Positions 44,578-53,016 of a DNA stretch of 64,000 nucleotides are shown here, one piece after another. The notes under the pieces were generated by a model. The model saw only the letters and a program-made list of their open reading frames with translations. It made no database searches and had not been told where the DNA came from. Positions within the stretch are counted from its first letter, which is position 1. Each line of letters opens with the position of its first letter. Position numbers and translations under genes: made by a program. Source of the DNA: Moorena bouillonii PNG (GTDB lineage Bacteria > Cyanobacteriota > Cyanobacteriia > Cyanobacteriales > Coleofasciculaceae); assembly GCF_001942495.1 (NCBI RefSeq), contig NZ_MKZS01000001.1:6061871-6125870 (forward strand). Direction: 5' to 3'.

Positions 44578-45660
44578 ATGGGAGAACGTAAACGCATTGG
44601 CATTCTCACCAGTGGTGGAGATTGTGCTGGTCTCAATGCGGTGATTCGAGCTGTGACTCACCGAGCTGTGGCTACTTACAACTGGGAGGTGCTTGGCATC
44701 TGTCGGGCTACTCAGGGGTTGATGCAAAATCCGCCTCAAGCGATTAACCTAACTTTGGACAAGGTTGATCGGATCTTGACTATGGGTGGTACAATGCTTG
44801 GCACTACTAACAAAGGCGACCCCTTTGCTTTTCCGATGCCAGATGGTACGCTATGCGATCGCAGCGCTGATATTGCTGATGGCTATCACCAACTGGGTCT
44901 AGACGGTCTAATTGGTATTGGGGGCGATGGTAGTTTGGCTATTTTGCGCAAACTTGCCCAACAAGGGGGGATGAAATTGGTAGGTATACCGAAGACTATC
45001 GATAATGACGTTGCCATTACCGAGCGCTCCATTGGGTTTGACACTGCCGTTAACATTGCCACCGAAGCTCTAGATCGCTTACATTTCACAGCGGCTAGCC
45101 ACGACCGGGTGATGATTTTAGAAGTTATGGGGCGTGATGCTGGTCACATTGCTATCAGTGCTGGCATTGCAGGAGGGGCTGACGTTATTCTGATTCCAGA
45201 AATTCCTTATACCCTTGAGAATGTCTGCCACAAAATCAAGCAGCTTCAGGACCAAGGGCGAAACTTTTGTCTAATCGTGGTTTCCGAGGCGGTTCGCACT
45301 GCAAGCGGTGAGGTGCTTCAGAGTAATGTTGGATTTGGTGAATGTCGCTTAGGTGGTATTGGTCAATATCTAGCCCAAGAGATTTGTAATGCCATTGGAG
45401 CGGAAACGCGAGTTACAGTTCTTGGACACACCCAGCGGGGTGCCACTCCTTCACCCCTTGATCGCTTAATTGCCTCAGCCTTTGGTGTGGCAGCAGTTGA
45501 CTTAATCGCCAATGAACGATATGACCAGATGGTTACATGGCAATATCGCCAGGTTGTCAGTGTACCGATTGAGGAAACCATTAAGCATTATCAAGCCGTG
45601 AATCCCAACGGAACTTTGGTCAGAACCGCTAGAGGATTGGGTATTTGTCTAGGAGATTAG
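44578..45660 (+). CDS. pfkA: 6-phosphofructokinase
   Basis: Glycolytic phosphorylation of fructose 6-phosphate, 360 residues. Motifs: GGDCAGLNAVIRAVTH (15-30), GTTNKGDPF, GGDGSLAI and PKTIDNDVAITERSIGFDTA. GGDGS indicates a nucleoside-phosphate donor rather than pyrophosphate (which needs GGDDS), although PKTIDND has the Lys seen in PPi-type enzymes; the pair is typical of an intermediate bacterial clade. ATG five bases after GGAG. Divergent from fbp, which catalyses the opposing reaction; a shared regulatory region of 244 bp is possible. Confidence 0.95.
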   Translation: MGERKRIGILTSGGDCAGLNAVIRAVTHRAVATYNWEVLGICRATQGLMQNPPQAINLTLDKVDRILTMGGTMLGTTNKGDPFAFPMPDGTLCDRSADIADGYHQLGLDGLIGIGGDGSLAILRKLAQQGGMKLVGIPKTIDNDVAITERSIGFDTAVNIATEALDRLHFTAASHDRVMILEVMGRDAGHIAISAGIAGGADVILIPEIPYTLENVCHKIKQLQDQGRNFCLIVVSEAVRTASGEVLQSNVGFGECRLGGIGQYLAQEICNAIGAETRVTVLGHTQRGATPSPLDRLIASAFGVAAVDLIANERYDQMVTWQYRQVVSVPIEETIKHYQAVNPNGTLVRTARGLGICLGD

Positions 45661-45800
45661 ACAGTTTTTAGATCATGAACGTTTTAAGTACATGAATCTT
45701 GTTGACTGTTGACTGTTAGTGGTCAACGGTCAACGGTCAACGGTCAAATTGAGAACTCTTAAAGAACACTTAATCAGTTATACCAATTAGATGATGAATG
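45661..45800. other. Gap with GGTCAAC heptamers after pfkA
   Basis: GTTGACTGTTGACTG and GGTCAAC heptamers at about 45700-45747, then AT-rich sequence up to the hairpin-bounded element at 45800. No terminator clearly recognised. Confidence 0.6.
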
Positions 45801-46205
45801 CTTCCCCCACCTCGCGTACCAGGTGGGAGTATCCGTCTTGATTACAAGGGCTTATCCCTCGCGACAGGCGGCATTCTCGCCGAACATCCAGGACTTTTGC
45901 TGGACTGTTCCCCCAAGTCGTTTCCGCTATGGGGCCATGTTTAGAATCTCTCACCTAGAGTCTGACGTATATAAACCGACTACACAGGATTTACAGGTTT
46001 GATTTCCCTTTCGTTGAGAGGTCGTGCCTCCAGGTTGTTCAGAATCTTGTTCTGCCCTTTGCCGTACCGCTCAACATAAACCTAGTTATAGCACAGAATT
46101 TGTCGTTTCTTGACCGGATTGACCGGACAGAAGGCGTAAGACATGTGCGCCCCTAACCCCCACCTGAACGTTCGCGCAGCGTGGCGATAGCCAGGTGGGG
46201 GAATA
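45800..46205. mobile_element. Hairpin-bounded element, IS200/IS605-like remnant
   Basis: Left hairpin CCCACCT (45806-45812)/AGGTGGG (45821-45827); right hairpin CCCCCACCTG (46157-46166)/CAGGTGGGGG (46192-46201). On opposite strands both read AGGTGGGGGAA outward, so the ends are inverted. The ~330-bp interior has no intact transposase. A GTTCGCGCAGCGTGGC box sits in the right hairpin's loop. The hairpin ends suggest a non-autonomous IS200/IS605-related or palindrome-associated element; not proven. Confidence 0.55.
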
Positions 46206-46239
46206 CGTCGCTCAATCTTGTTCAACAGCTGATTACCAA

Positions 46240-46518
46240 CTACCAGGAATTGCGCCGTGGAGCGTTACTACGATTTTCCCGAGGTCTGGCTTTATTGACC
46301 CTGATTCTACGTCCCATCCACTCAGCACCATCCAACTGAGATATAGCTGAGTCTTCTTGATCTGATTCTGTCATTTCCACAAAGGCAAACCCGCGCATTT
46401 TGCCGGTTTCACGGTCTGTGGGCATAACAACTCGTTTAACGGTGCCGTAGTCTCCAAAAACTGTTTTTAAGTCGTCTTCGGTGGCTTGATAGGACAGGTT
46501 TCCGACGTAAATGGTCAT
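46240..46518 (-). CDS. RRM-type RNA-binding protein
   Basis: 92 residues with a single RNA recognition motif: RNP2 IYVGNLSYQ (3-11) and RNP1 MRGFAFVEMT (40-49), then ARPRENRSNAPRRNSW. The tail is Arg/Asn-rich and short rather than Gly-rich, as in the Rbp proteins lacking the Gly domain. Cyanobacterial Rbps rise in the cold or bind thylakoid-targeted mRNAs. The ATG has no obvious ribosome site, and a 328-bp gap with a G run lies upstream, where an RNA thermosensor-type leader could sit, though I cannot define it. Confidence 0.93.
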   Translation of the reverse strand: MTIYVGNLSYQATEDDLKTVFGDYGTVKRVVMPTDRETGKMRGFAFVEMTESDQEDSAISQLDGAEWMGRRIRVNKARPRENRSNAPRRNSW

Positions 46519-46846
46519 GTCGATCGATGAGGCAGAACATAGAACTAAAGTTCAGAGGCACAGAATAACGGAGTACAACGTATTTTGGTTGCTCACGGTC
46601 ATATCTGAGGAACCAGTGGTAAATTTCGACAGTGGGCAACCACCTCAGGGGGGGGAAGCAAAATCAAAGTTTTACCAAAGGAATCCACTGAACTTGTGAA
46701 TACCGTTTCATGATAGCTCACTTACGGGATTATCAGTGGTTGTCTAGTTGACAGTATTTAATAATTCATCAAAAAAATGTCTTGGGGTGGTGCTTAAGCA
46801 CCAATTAGACCCCAAACAACCACGCTAAATATAGTTGAATTAGCTC
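46519..46846. other. 328-bp gap upstream of the RRM gene
   Basis: No gene recognised. A run of eight G (near 46650) and ACAACGTATTTTGG-type AT-rich sequence are present. A 62-codon plus-strand frame (46511-46699) begins over the RRM start and has no support. Confidence 0.5.
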
Positions 46847-47065
46847 TTAATCAATGGAAATAGACTGCGGCCCTTGATTTTTATCATTTTCGCTTCTGTT
46901 CTGACCATCTTTGTATATCTCAGAGCCATTTTGAGCCTCTAGCCAACTCTTGAGAGGATCATCTGAGAGATTCAGGCGGAACACTCCTGAAAAAAATCCG
47001 CCCAAAAAAGCGACAGGCTGCTGAGTAAATTCTTCAAAAATTGGTGTCAGTTCATTAAGGAACAT
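46847..47065 (-). CDS. Small conserved cyanobacterial protein
   Basis: 72 residues from the chosen start: MFLNELTPIFEEFTQQPVAF then LGGFFSGVFRLNLSDDPLKSWL and an acidic, Asn-rich tail (KNQGPQSISID). The ATG at 47065 lies eight bases after AGGAG and is preferred to the in-frame ATG at 47098. I recall similar FEEFTQQPVAFLGGFxSGVFRLNLxxDPLKxWL proteins throughout cyanobacteria, but no function is known to me. Divergent from the PPOX flavoprotein gene. Confidence 0.75.
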   Translation of the reverse strand: MFLNELTPIFEEFTQQPVAFLGGFFSGVFRLNLSDDPLKSWLEAQNGSEIYKDGQNRSENDKNQGPQSISID

Positions 47066-47282
47066 GAGTTGATCTCCTGGTGCTGGTTGTGCTGGCAATA
47101 GTTGTGTGACTGATCAAATTGGGATTCTAATTGGGATTCTAACGTTTAGTCAGCCAACTTGGGGCTTGCTTCCATCCTGAGCTTGAAACTACCCTACATT
47201 TAGGTGCGACCCGTGGCGAATTTAATAATTAGATGCGGAAAGCGCACCTTTGCGCTATTTTATGGGCTATGTCTCAAAAAAA

Positions 47283-47867
47283 ATGCCTATTGCTCTTTGG
47301 CGATCGCCCCTAGCTCGCGCACTCCACCGAAATCGGAGCCTAGCTTATGCTCGTTACTTTCAACTGGCAACGGTTGACCCCAAGGGCTATCCTGCTAACC
47401 GCACCGTAGTTTTTCGGGGTTTTTTGGACAACTCCAACCAACTCAAAGTTATTACCGATACCCGTAGCCAGAAAATTCACGATATTAATCATCATCCCTG
47501 GGGAGAAGTTTGTTGGTACTTTCCCAACACTCGCGAACAATTTCGTTTAGCAGGCCAGTTGACCCTGATCACTGCTGATTATCCCGACGAAGGACTTAAA
47601 CAAGTCCGCCAACAGACTTGGCAAAATCTTTCCGATGCAGCTCGTTTACAATTTGCTTGGCCTGATCCTGGTGTTGCTAGAGTAGCAGATAAACAAGCCT
47701 TTTCCCCACCGCCACCTGCCCTAGATCAGCCTTTGCCAAATTTTTGCCTATTATTGCTCGCACCAGTCAAGGTGGATCACCTAGCGTTGCAGGGTTTGCC
47801 CCAAAACCGATGGCTTTACTACCAAGACAGTTCTGGGGAGTGGTTTCAAAAAGCTGTTAATCCTTAG
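47283..47867 (+). CDS. PPOX-type FMN-dependent flavoprotein
   Basis: 194 residues from the chosen ATG. The pyridoxamine-phosphate-oxidase-like split barrel is clear: ALHRNRSLAYARYFQLATVD, GYPANRTVVFRGF (FMN-binding), ITDTRSQKIHDI, WGEVCWYFPNTREQFRLAG. The family recalls the Npun_F5749-type proteins of cyanobacteria; the substrate is unknown. The ATG at 47283 (MPIALWRSPLARAL) fits the family start; an upstream ATG (47262) or TTG (47250) would only add a short, poorly conserved extension. No ribosome site is clear. Confidence 0.88.
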   Translation: MPIALWRSPLARALHRNRSLAYARYFQLATVDPKGYPANRTVVFRGFLDNSNQLKVITDTRSQKIHDINHHPWGEVCWYFPNTREQFRLAGQLTLITADYPDEGLKQVRQQTWQNLSDAARLQFAWPDPGVARVADKQAFSPPPPALDQPLPNFCLLLLAPVKVDHLALQGLPQNRWLYYQDSSGEWFQKAVNP

Positions 47868-47949
47868 CTTCGGGGTCACACCAAGTTTTTCTGTGGGGAA
47901 CGGCAGGTAAAACCTTGAAGCTGTAACCTGCTAACATTCAACGACTAGA

Positions 47950-48714
47950 TCAAATCCCATAACTATCCAAAAACTGCCGAATTTCTTTATCCTGGAGATC
48001 ACAACATGGAGCAGTAGTCCCCTTCTCTGGAGCATCTGGCTTTGAAGAGTGATCAGAAATTATTGATGCCATGGAAGATCTTTGCTGAGCTAACTCTTGT
48101 AGCTGTTGTTCTAGAGACTCAATCCGGTCTACTAACGCTCGAATTACTTTGGCTTCTGAGTCAGGCAAGCTACCATGTTCAAGGGGATTGACTCGTACAC
48201 CGGAACGATAGACAATCCGACCTGGTATACCGACCACAGTACAATCGGAAGGAACATCTCGCAAGACCACTGACCCAGCACCAATGCGGACATTATTACC
48301 AATTTGGATATTCCCTAGCACCTTAGCACCAGCTCCCACTACCGCATTTTCTCCTAGAGTAGGGTGACGCTTACCACTTTCCTTTCCTGTACCGCCGAGG
48401 GTAACACCTTGATAGATTAGACAGTAGTCTCCCACAATAGCGGTTTCTCCAATCACCACACCCATACCGTGGTCGATAAAGACACCATGACCAATTTTGG
48501 CACCCGGATGAATTTCAATACCTGTAACAAATCGGGATAACTGACTGAGCACTCGAGGAATTAATGGAATCCCAATCACATGTAACCAGTGACAACAGCG
48601 ATGAAACAGCAGAGCCTGTAGACCGGGGTAGCAGAACAAAACCTCCAGCCAGTTCCGAGCAGCTGGGTCACGCTCAAAGATAATACGGAAGTCAGCAATC
48701 AGGGCAGATAGCAC
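47950..48714 (-). CDS. cysE: Serine O-acetyltransferase
   Basis: Acetylates serine to O-acetylserine, first committed step to cysteine. 254 residues. N-terminal helical domain (LIADFRIIFERDPAARNWLEVLFCYPG) and the left-handed beta-helix of hexapeptide repeats (IEIHPGAKIGHGVFIDHGMGVVIGETAIVGD, with catalytic HxxD) are intact. A longer C-terminal tail (about 60 residues with QQLQELAQQR and ending IRQFLDSYGI) could bind the O-acetylserine lyase, as the C-terminal Ile is the usual docking anchor. ATG at 48714, within reach of a weak ribosome site. Confidence 0.96.
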   Translation of the reverse strand: MLSALIADFRIIFERDPAARNWLEVLFCYPGLQALLFHRCCHWLHVIGIPLIPRVLSQLSRFVTGIEIHPGAKIGHGVFIDHGMGVVIGETAIVGDYCLIYQGVTLGGTGKESGKRHPTLGENAVVGAGAKVLGNIQIGNNVRIGAGSVVLRDVPSDCTVVGIPGRIVYRSGVRVNPLEHGSLPDSEAKVIRALVDRIESLEQQLQELAQQRSSMASIISDHSSKPDAPEKGTTAPCCDLQDKEIRQFLDSYGI

Positions 48715-48824
48715 TAGGGGTCACCATAATTAATGCTTGAACAAATTACTAACTAGTTTACCGTTTCTTGATGTAATAGCGAGTGGAAGAAACCCCCTGA
48801 TGAAAGTGCCGCATCTGTTGCTGG

Positions 48825-49292
48825 TTACTCAACAGCCGTCAGGGTGTAATCCCACCGTTGTCCTCCCTCAAAGGCACCGACCCAGATTTGGTATGTGCCA
48901 GCTGGCCAATTTTGTGCGGTTATGCTGGCATCTTTGTTAGAACCTGTATCATCTCCACAAAGGAGCTGATTGTTGGGAAACTGAATTAGTAAAGTGGTAT
49001 CTTTTCCCCCTGTGTTTACCCCTATAGTTAAACTGGGGAAATTTGCCTCCAAAACCATCAGGTGATCGGGAGTAGGGTCTCCAAAACCGATACAGGGATC
49101 ATTGTTGCGATCGCTATTTGCAATCGATGACAACGAGTAAGCACCACCGGTGTGACCACTGACCTGTCCTTGACTTGGGGAAAAACCAGGTGATAAGTTT
49201 AAAGAAGCAAAATTCGCTGTCTGAGATAAAACTGGCATAGAACAGAGGGCTACTATTAAAGCTATGACTCCTCTAACACCTTGTCGTACCAT
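48825..49292 (-). CDS. Secreted protein with PPC-like C-terminal domain
   Basis: 155 residues from the chosen ATG, which follows TAGGAGGG by eight bases; the upstream in-frame start adds 20 residues without benefit. A signal peptide (MVRQGVRGVIALIVALCSMPVLSQT) is clear. The exported part has two Cys (PCIGFGD and LLCGDD) that may form a disulfide, and ends with WPAGTYQIWVGAFEGGQRWDYTLTAVE, resembling the bacterial pre-peptidase C-terminal (PPC) fold. No enzymatic motif. Probably periplasmic or secreted, role unknown. Convergent direction to nothing nearby. Confidence 0.75.
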   Translation of the reverse strand: MVRQGVRGVIALIVALCSMPVLSQTANFASLNLSPGFSPSQGQVSGHTGGAYSLSSIANSDRNNDPCIGFGDPTPDHLMVLEANFPSLTIGVNTGGKDTTLLIQFPNNQLLCGDDTGSNKDASITAQNWPAGTYQIWVGAFEGGQRWDYTLTAVE

Positions 49293-49835
49293 TGTCAAAA
49301 CCCTCCTAAGACTAGTTGTTACTATTTCCTCCCTATTTGAGTAGCAGTACACTATTAGAAATTACAGTACTTACTTAGATTTTCCTATAAACCTCTGTTG
49401 TTTGACAGGAACACCTGTGACACTATGCTATCTGCCACATTAATTATTTATTTATAGCTTTGGTATTAATTTATTCTTTACCAATTAGCTATCAGCTATC
49501 AGCGATTAGCGCTACGCGCACGCTACTTGAGGTGCTATCAGCCAACGCCTGAATACTTAGATGGACAAATGCCCAAACTTTCAATTCTGTAAAATCTCGA
49601 ACTATTAAATTATCGTGTTCGATGTTTATTTTAAGCATGATAGCTGACGACTTAAAGCTGATGTTAATGCTGATCGTAACTCCTTTAAATATTGGTACAT
49701 ATTAATCAGCGACCATAGCTGATCACACCATCACCTGATCATTATCTTTAGGGCGAATCAATGAAATTGGGATGACTAGAGGTAGAATAAAGGTCAAAAC
49801 TAAGAAAACAAGCGCGTTACAGCTATTTCCGTCCT
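49293..49835. other. 543-bp gap with ATCAGCT heptamers and inverted GTAGCG box
   Basis: TATCAGC heptamers (49488-49502) run into an inverted copy of the CACCTCAAGTAGCG box (49509-49534). The remainder is AT-rich with no recognised gene, RNA or operator. Confidence 0.6.
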
Positions 49836-50195
49836 ATGGTCGCTCAATCGTTTGATCAACCTCTTCTTGAAATCAGTGTTGAACAACTGGCAAGGCAGAT
49901 GGCAGATTCCCCGGAGCAGTTACAGCTTATTGATGTCCGAGAACGGCAAGAAGTGGCGATCGCTTCTATAGAAGGGTTTGAAATTCTGCCTTTGAGTGAA
50001 TTTGCTCAGTGGTCTGGGGAAATCTCTACTCGCTTTGACCCCGCAGTCGAAACCATGGTCATGTGCCATCATGGTATGCGCTCGGCTCAGATGTGTCAGT
50101 GGTTAATCAGTCAGGGGTTCACGAATGTCAAGAATGTAGCTGGGGGTATTGACGCATACTCAATCATAGTTGATCATAGCATTCCTCGTTACTAA
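49836..50195 (+). CDS. Single-domain rhodanese-like protein
   Basis: 119 residues, one rhodanese domain. LIDVRERQEVAIASIEGFEILPLSEF opens the fold, and the catalytic loop VMCHHGMRSAQMCQWL has Cys in the correct place (about residue 76). Rhodaneses transfer sulfane sulfur; small ones often take part in sulfur trafficking or tRNA thiolation. No specific partner is nearby; hrcA lies 365 bp downstream in the same direction. ATG at 49836. Confidence 0.93.
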   Translation: MVAQSFDQPLLEISVEQLARQMADSPEQLQLIDVRERQEVAIASIEGFEILPLSEFAQWSGEISTRFDPAVETMVMCHHGMRSAQMCQWLISQGFTNVKNVAGGIDAYSIIVDHSIPRY

Positions 50196-50560
50196 TTGCA
50201 GGTCACTACTAACTACTGCTATGAATATATTCTGCTATCTTAGAACAAATGTTCTTACAGCAAATATTTTTAGATAAAATGTATTAATAACCAACTTAAT
50301 CCTTGGGTGAGCAGAAGCTGCCATAGCTATGGATAAATGCCAGATACTTCCAACTTTCACCAAAACCAACCCTGATTTTTGGTGATTGATTGGGATATCT
50401 AATTATCACCCCTACTGTTTTGGACTAAAGACTGGTTAACTCAAGCCAGCTTTTAGGCAAAATTCCATTCCTAGTTAGTATGTTTGATAACCTTAATGGT
50501 AACTCCTCCCTCTAATTTAGACTTTTTTTCCTTTAAAATGAAGTTCAGCTTTGGTTCAAA
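50196..50560. other. 365-bp gap upstream of hrcA
   Basis: AT-rich sequence; no CIRCE-like inverted repeat (TTAGCACTC-N9-GAGTGCTAA) was found and no gene is visible. Confidence 0.55.
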
Positions 50561-51652
50561 ATGTCTCGCCAACAACTAAGTTTAACAAGTCGGCAACAAC
50601 ATATTCTCTGGGCGACTATTCGTCACTATATTGCCACGGCAGAACCGGTTGGTTCTAAAGCCTTGGTTCAAGAATATGACCTGAGTGTCAGTCCAGCGAC
50701 GATTCGTTCTTGCATGAGTATGTTGGAAAAAGTTGGACTACTATATCAACCCCATACCTCTGCCGGTAGGGTTCCTTCTGATTCAGGTTATCGAACCTAT
50801 GTTGACCAGCTGATTCAACCGTCAGAAACCTTGAGTCAGTATGTTGAGAATTTATTGGCAGAGAAGTTGAACTGGGAGGAAGCTAAGTTTGAGGTATTGC
50901 TACGGAATGCTGCTCAAATTCTGGCAACGGTTAGTGGATATATTGCTTTAATTACTTTCCCTGACAATCGCACTACTCGCCTGCGCCATCTACAGTTGAT
51001 GCACCTAGAGCTAGGGCAGGTGATGTTGATTATAGTTACCGATAGTTATGAAACTCAGTCGGTATTGATGAATCTGCCCCAGTCAGAGGATGATAGGACG
51101 GTTGATGAGTCGATTGTGGAGCGGGAGTTAAAAATATTATCTAACTTTTTGAATAGTAAGCTGCGCGGAAGAACTCTCAGGGAATTGGAGAAATTAGATT
51201 GGGGTGAATTAGACCGAGAATTTGTCCGCTATGCGGATTTTTTCAGCAATTTATTAGCTGAGTTGACCCGCCGCACTGTAGCACCTAAGTCCAGCCCGAT
51301 TATGATTCGTGGCATCTCAGAGGTGTTGCGTCAACCAGAATTTTCGGAAATCGACCAGACTCTAGGTTTGCTACATCTGTTGGAAGAGGAACAGGAGCAA
51401 CTGTGGTCAGTAATCTTTAAAGTACCGGAAGAGTGTGAAGTTAACTCTCGTGTGAATATTAGGATTGGTGCGGAGAATTCCTTGGAACCGATGCGTGGCT
51501 GTACCTTGGTATCTGCTAACTATCAGCAAGACCAAGTGCCGGTGGGAAGTGTGGGAATTATTGGACCAACTCGCATGATTTATGAAAATGCGATCGCATT
51601 AGTGCAAGCAGCGGCAGATTATCTAACGGAAGCTTTGAGTCAACCAGCTTAA
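50561..51652 (+). CDS. hrcA: Heat-inducible transcription repressor HrcA
   Basis: Represses groESL/dnaK-type chaperone genes through CIRCE operators; 363 residues, family length. Winged helix-turn-helix at the N-terminus ([49 protein letters not shown], 8-56), [16 protein letters not shown], then the GAF-like middle part and the C-terminal [23 protein letters not shown] at 50561. No chaperone gene is in the window and no CIRCE is seen upstream, so self-regulation cannot be argued from here. Confidence 0.96.
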   Translation: MSRQQLSLTSRQQHILWATIRHYIATAEPVGSKALVQEYDLSVSPATIRSCMSMLEKVGLLYQPHTSAGRVPSDSGYRTYVDQLIQPSETLSQYVENLLAEKLNWEEAKFEVLLRNAAQILATVSGYIALITFPDNRTTRLRHLQLMHLELGQVMLIIVTDSYETQSVLMNLPQSEDDRTVDESIVERELKILSNFLNSKLRGRTLRELEKLDWGELDREFVRYADFFSNLLAELTRRTVAPKSSPIMIRGISEVLRQPEFSEIDQTLGLLHLLEEEQEQLWSVIFKVPEECEVNSRVNIRIGAENSLEPMRGCTLVSANYQQDQVPVGSVGIIGPTRMIYENAIALVQAAADYLTEALSQPA

Positions 51653-51661
51653 AGCAAAGTC

Positions 51662-52006
51662 TTACGGTAACAGCAAGACCTTGATCGCAAATGCTCTATC
51701 CAGCTCTTTGTCCAAATTATTCACATTACTATACCTAACGGGACTTGAAAAATTTCTAAGTCCCAACTCAGTTGCCTCCCTAAAACAGAGGGCGTTGATC
51801 ACCATAGGTAGAGATGCACCCGAATCCACCCATTCCCCTTGCCACTGGGTGGGCAAGTCACCGATTTCCGTAGCTTCTTCAGAGTTTAGGAGGTAGATCT
51901 TCAGGAAGGTCCGTATCTTTCCTGGTTGTCTCAGAATAAGCCCCAATATGATGCGATTTTGTTGATAATCTCCTGGATATGACTGTTTAAATCTAAATTT
52001 AGCCAA
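51662..52006 (-). CDS. Hypothetical protein
   Basis: 114 residues with an ordinary globular composition and no family I recognise (ILGLILRQPGKIRTFLKIYLL, QGEWVDSGASLPMVINALCF). It converges on hrcA, ending nine bases after hrcA's stop. No clear ribosome site at ATG 52006. It borders the accessory island that follows, so it may be a real accessory gene or a chance frame. Confidence 0.45.
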   Translation of the reverse strand: MAKFRFKQSYPGDYQQNRIILGLILRQPGKIRTFLKIYLLNSEEATEIGDLPTQWQGEWVDSGASLPMVINALCFREATELGLRNFSSPVRYSNVNNLDKELDRAFAIKVLLLP

Positions 52007-52133
52007 ATCTGAATCCCAGCGTTAGCTCCGACAAGTATTGCGCTTACTACCTCTATCGGAGTTCTCATTTTTCTGGAAAAGTCTATTAGAGTCGCAGGTT
52101 TCATGTGGGCAGCTTAAATAATGTACATCTTTT

Positions 52134-52322
52134 GTATATCATACGTATATCATATTTGACCACTAGCAGACAGGCTGACGTCGGGGATATTTTTTTGAAA
52201 ATAGCTTAAATCCCTATATTAACTGGGTTAGAGGAACGATATTATAGTAATTACTGATCAGCAAGCAGCTATAATAAGTATATCACTAGCCACCAAAAAA
52301 GCTATAATACGTATATCACTAG
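52134..52322. promoter_or_regulatory. Four GTATATCA boxes upstream of the RHH gene
   Basis: GTATATCATAC (52134) and GTATATCATAT (52145) are adjacent 11-bp copies. GTATATCACTAG occurs at 52278 and 52311, each inside a 22-bp block beginning GCTATAATA, 33 bp apart (three helical turns). The last box ends 19 bp before the RHH start codon. Spaced iterated sites before an RHH gene are typical of autoregulated antitoxins; binding is inferred. Confidence 0.6.
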
Positions 52323-52341
52323 TTAATGTGAATAAATTGTT

Positions 52342-52761
52342 ATGTCTAGGAAACTCGTTAGCTTCAGACTATCTGAAGACCTAGCACAAGCCCTCAAAGA
52401 CCGCGCTGAGGAGATGGGGATTTCAGTGACAGAGTTAATCAACAGACTGCTGAGACAGGGTTTGGAAACCGATGACTCAGTAGAGGATCGTTTAACAGTA
52501 GTAGAAGCCTCCGTTGATAAGCTCATAAAACAACCCAATGTTAATGATCTCGCACTTGTCTTTCAAGGAGTTACTCAATCCCCGGGAGGTTCCCCTGTAC
52601 CTAAGACTGACTCCAATGTAGAGAGGCGTCTGAATGAATTGCAAGAGTCATTGATGCAGATCCAGGAAAATCTCAACCAGGTGCTGGATCAGGAGCCAAG
52701 CAGCCGTAAACCTTCGTCTTCTGTATCAAAGGGGTCTAAATCAGCGATCAAAGGGGTCTAA
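52342..52761 (+). CDS. Ribbon-helix-helix (antitoxin-like) protein with coiled-coil tail
   Basis: 139 residues. The N-terminal ribbon-helix-helix domain (RKLVSFRLSEDLAQALKDRAEEMGISVTELINRLLRQGL, 3-41) is of the CopG/VapB antitoxin type. A heptad segment (VERRLNELQESLMQIQENLNQVLDQ, about 92-116) and a Ser/Lys-rich end follow. That tail is shared with the PIN-like protein downstream. A perfect 22-bp tandem duplication (52725-52768) throws the frame off and ends the protein at SAIKGV; without it the frame continues as SAQLRNLVKG. GTATATCA boxes upstream suggest autoregulation. Confidence 0.85.
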   Translation: MSRKLVSFRLSEDLAQALKDRAEEMGISVTELINRLLRQGLETDDSVEDRLTVVEASVDKLIKQPNVNDLALVFQGVTQSPGGSPVPKTDSNVERRLNELQESLMQIQENLNQVLDQEPSSRKPSSSVSKGSKSAIKGV

Positions 52762-52850
52762 ATCAGCGCAATTGCGTAACCTAGTAAAAGGTTAAAAGTC
52801 TGTCTTCAGTCAACCCCGAGATTCCGAAAGACTCTAAATTCAAGGACTAC

Positions 52851-52882
52851 TAAATTAAGTAACTAATTAGTTACTCAATTTA
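52851..52882. repeat. 32-bp near-perfect palindrome
   Basis: TAAATTAAGTAACTAA (52851-52866) with TTAGTTACTCAATTTA (52867-52882), one mismatch and no loop. It lies at the end of the RHH-gene tail just before the duplicated leader. The corresponding place after the first PIN-like gene has only a decayed trace. Confidence 0.65.
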
Positions 52883-53016
52883 GTGACAAGATGCATACAG
52901 CGGTTTTGACGTCAATAGCCCCCATCCCTGATTAGCGGGTAAGCTGAGAATCAGCTGTTGCTGTCACCAAGATTCACTGGGTGTGTTCATTTGAAAACTG
53001 CTATGGATATTCAATT

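Noticed and set aside
46511-46699. 62-codon frame upstream of the RRM gene
   Set aside because: Overlaps the RRM start on the other strand and shows no domain or ribosome site.
50196-50560. CIRCE operator upstream of hrcA
   Set aside because: No TTAGCACTC-N9-GAGTGCTAA-like sequence could be found.
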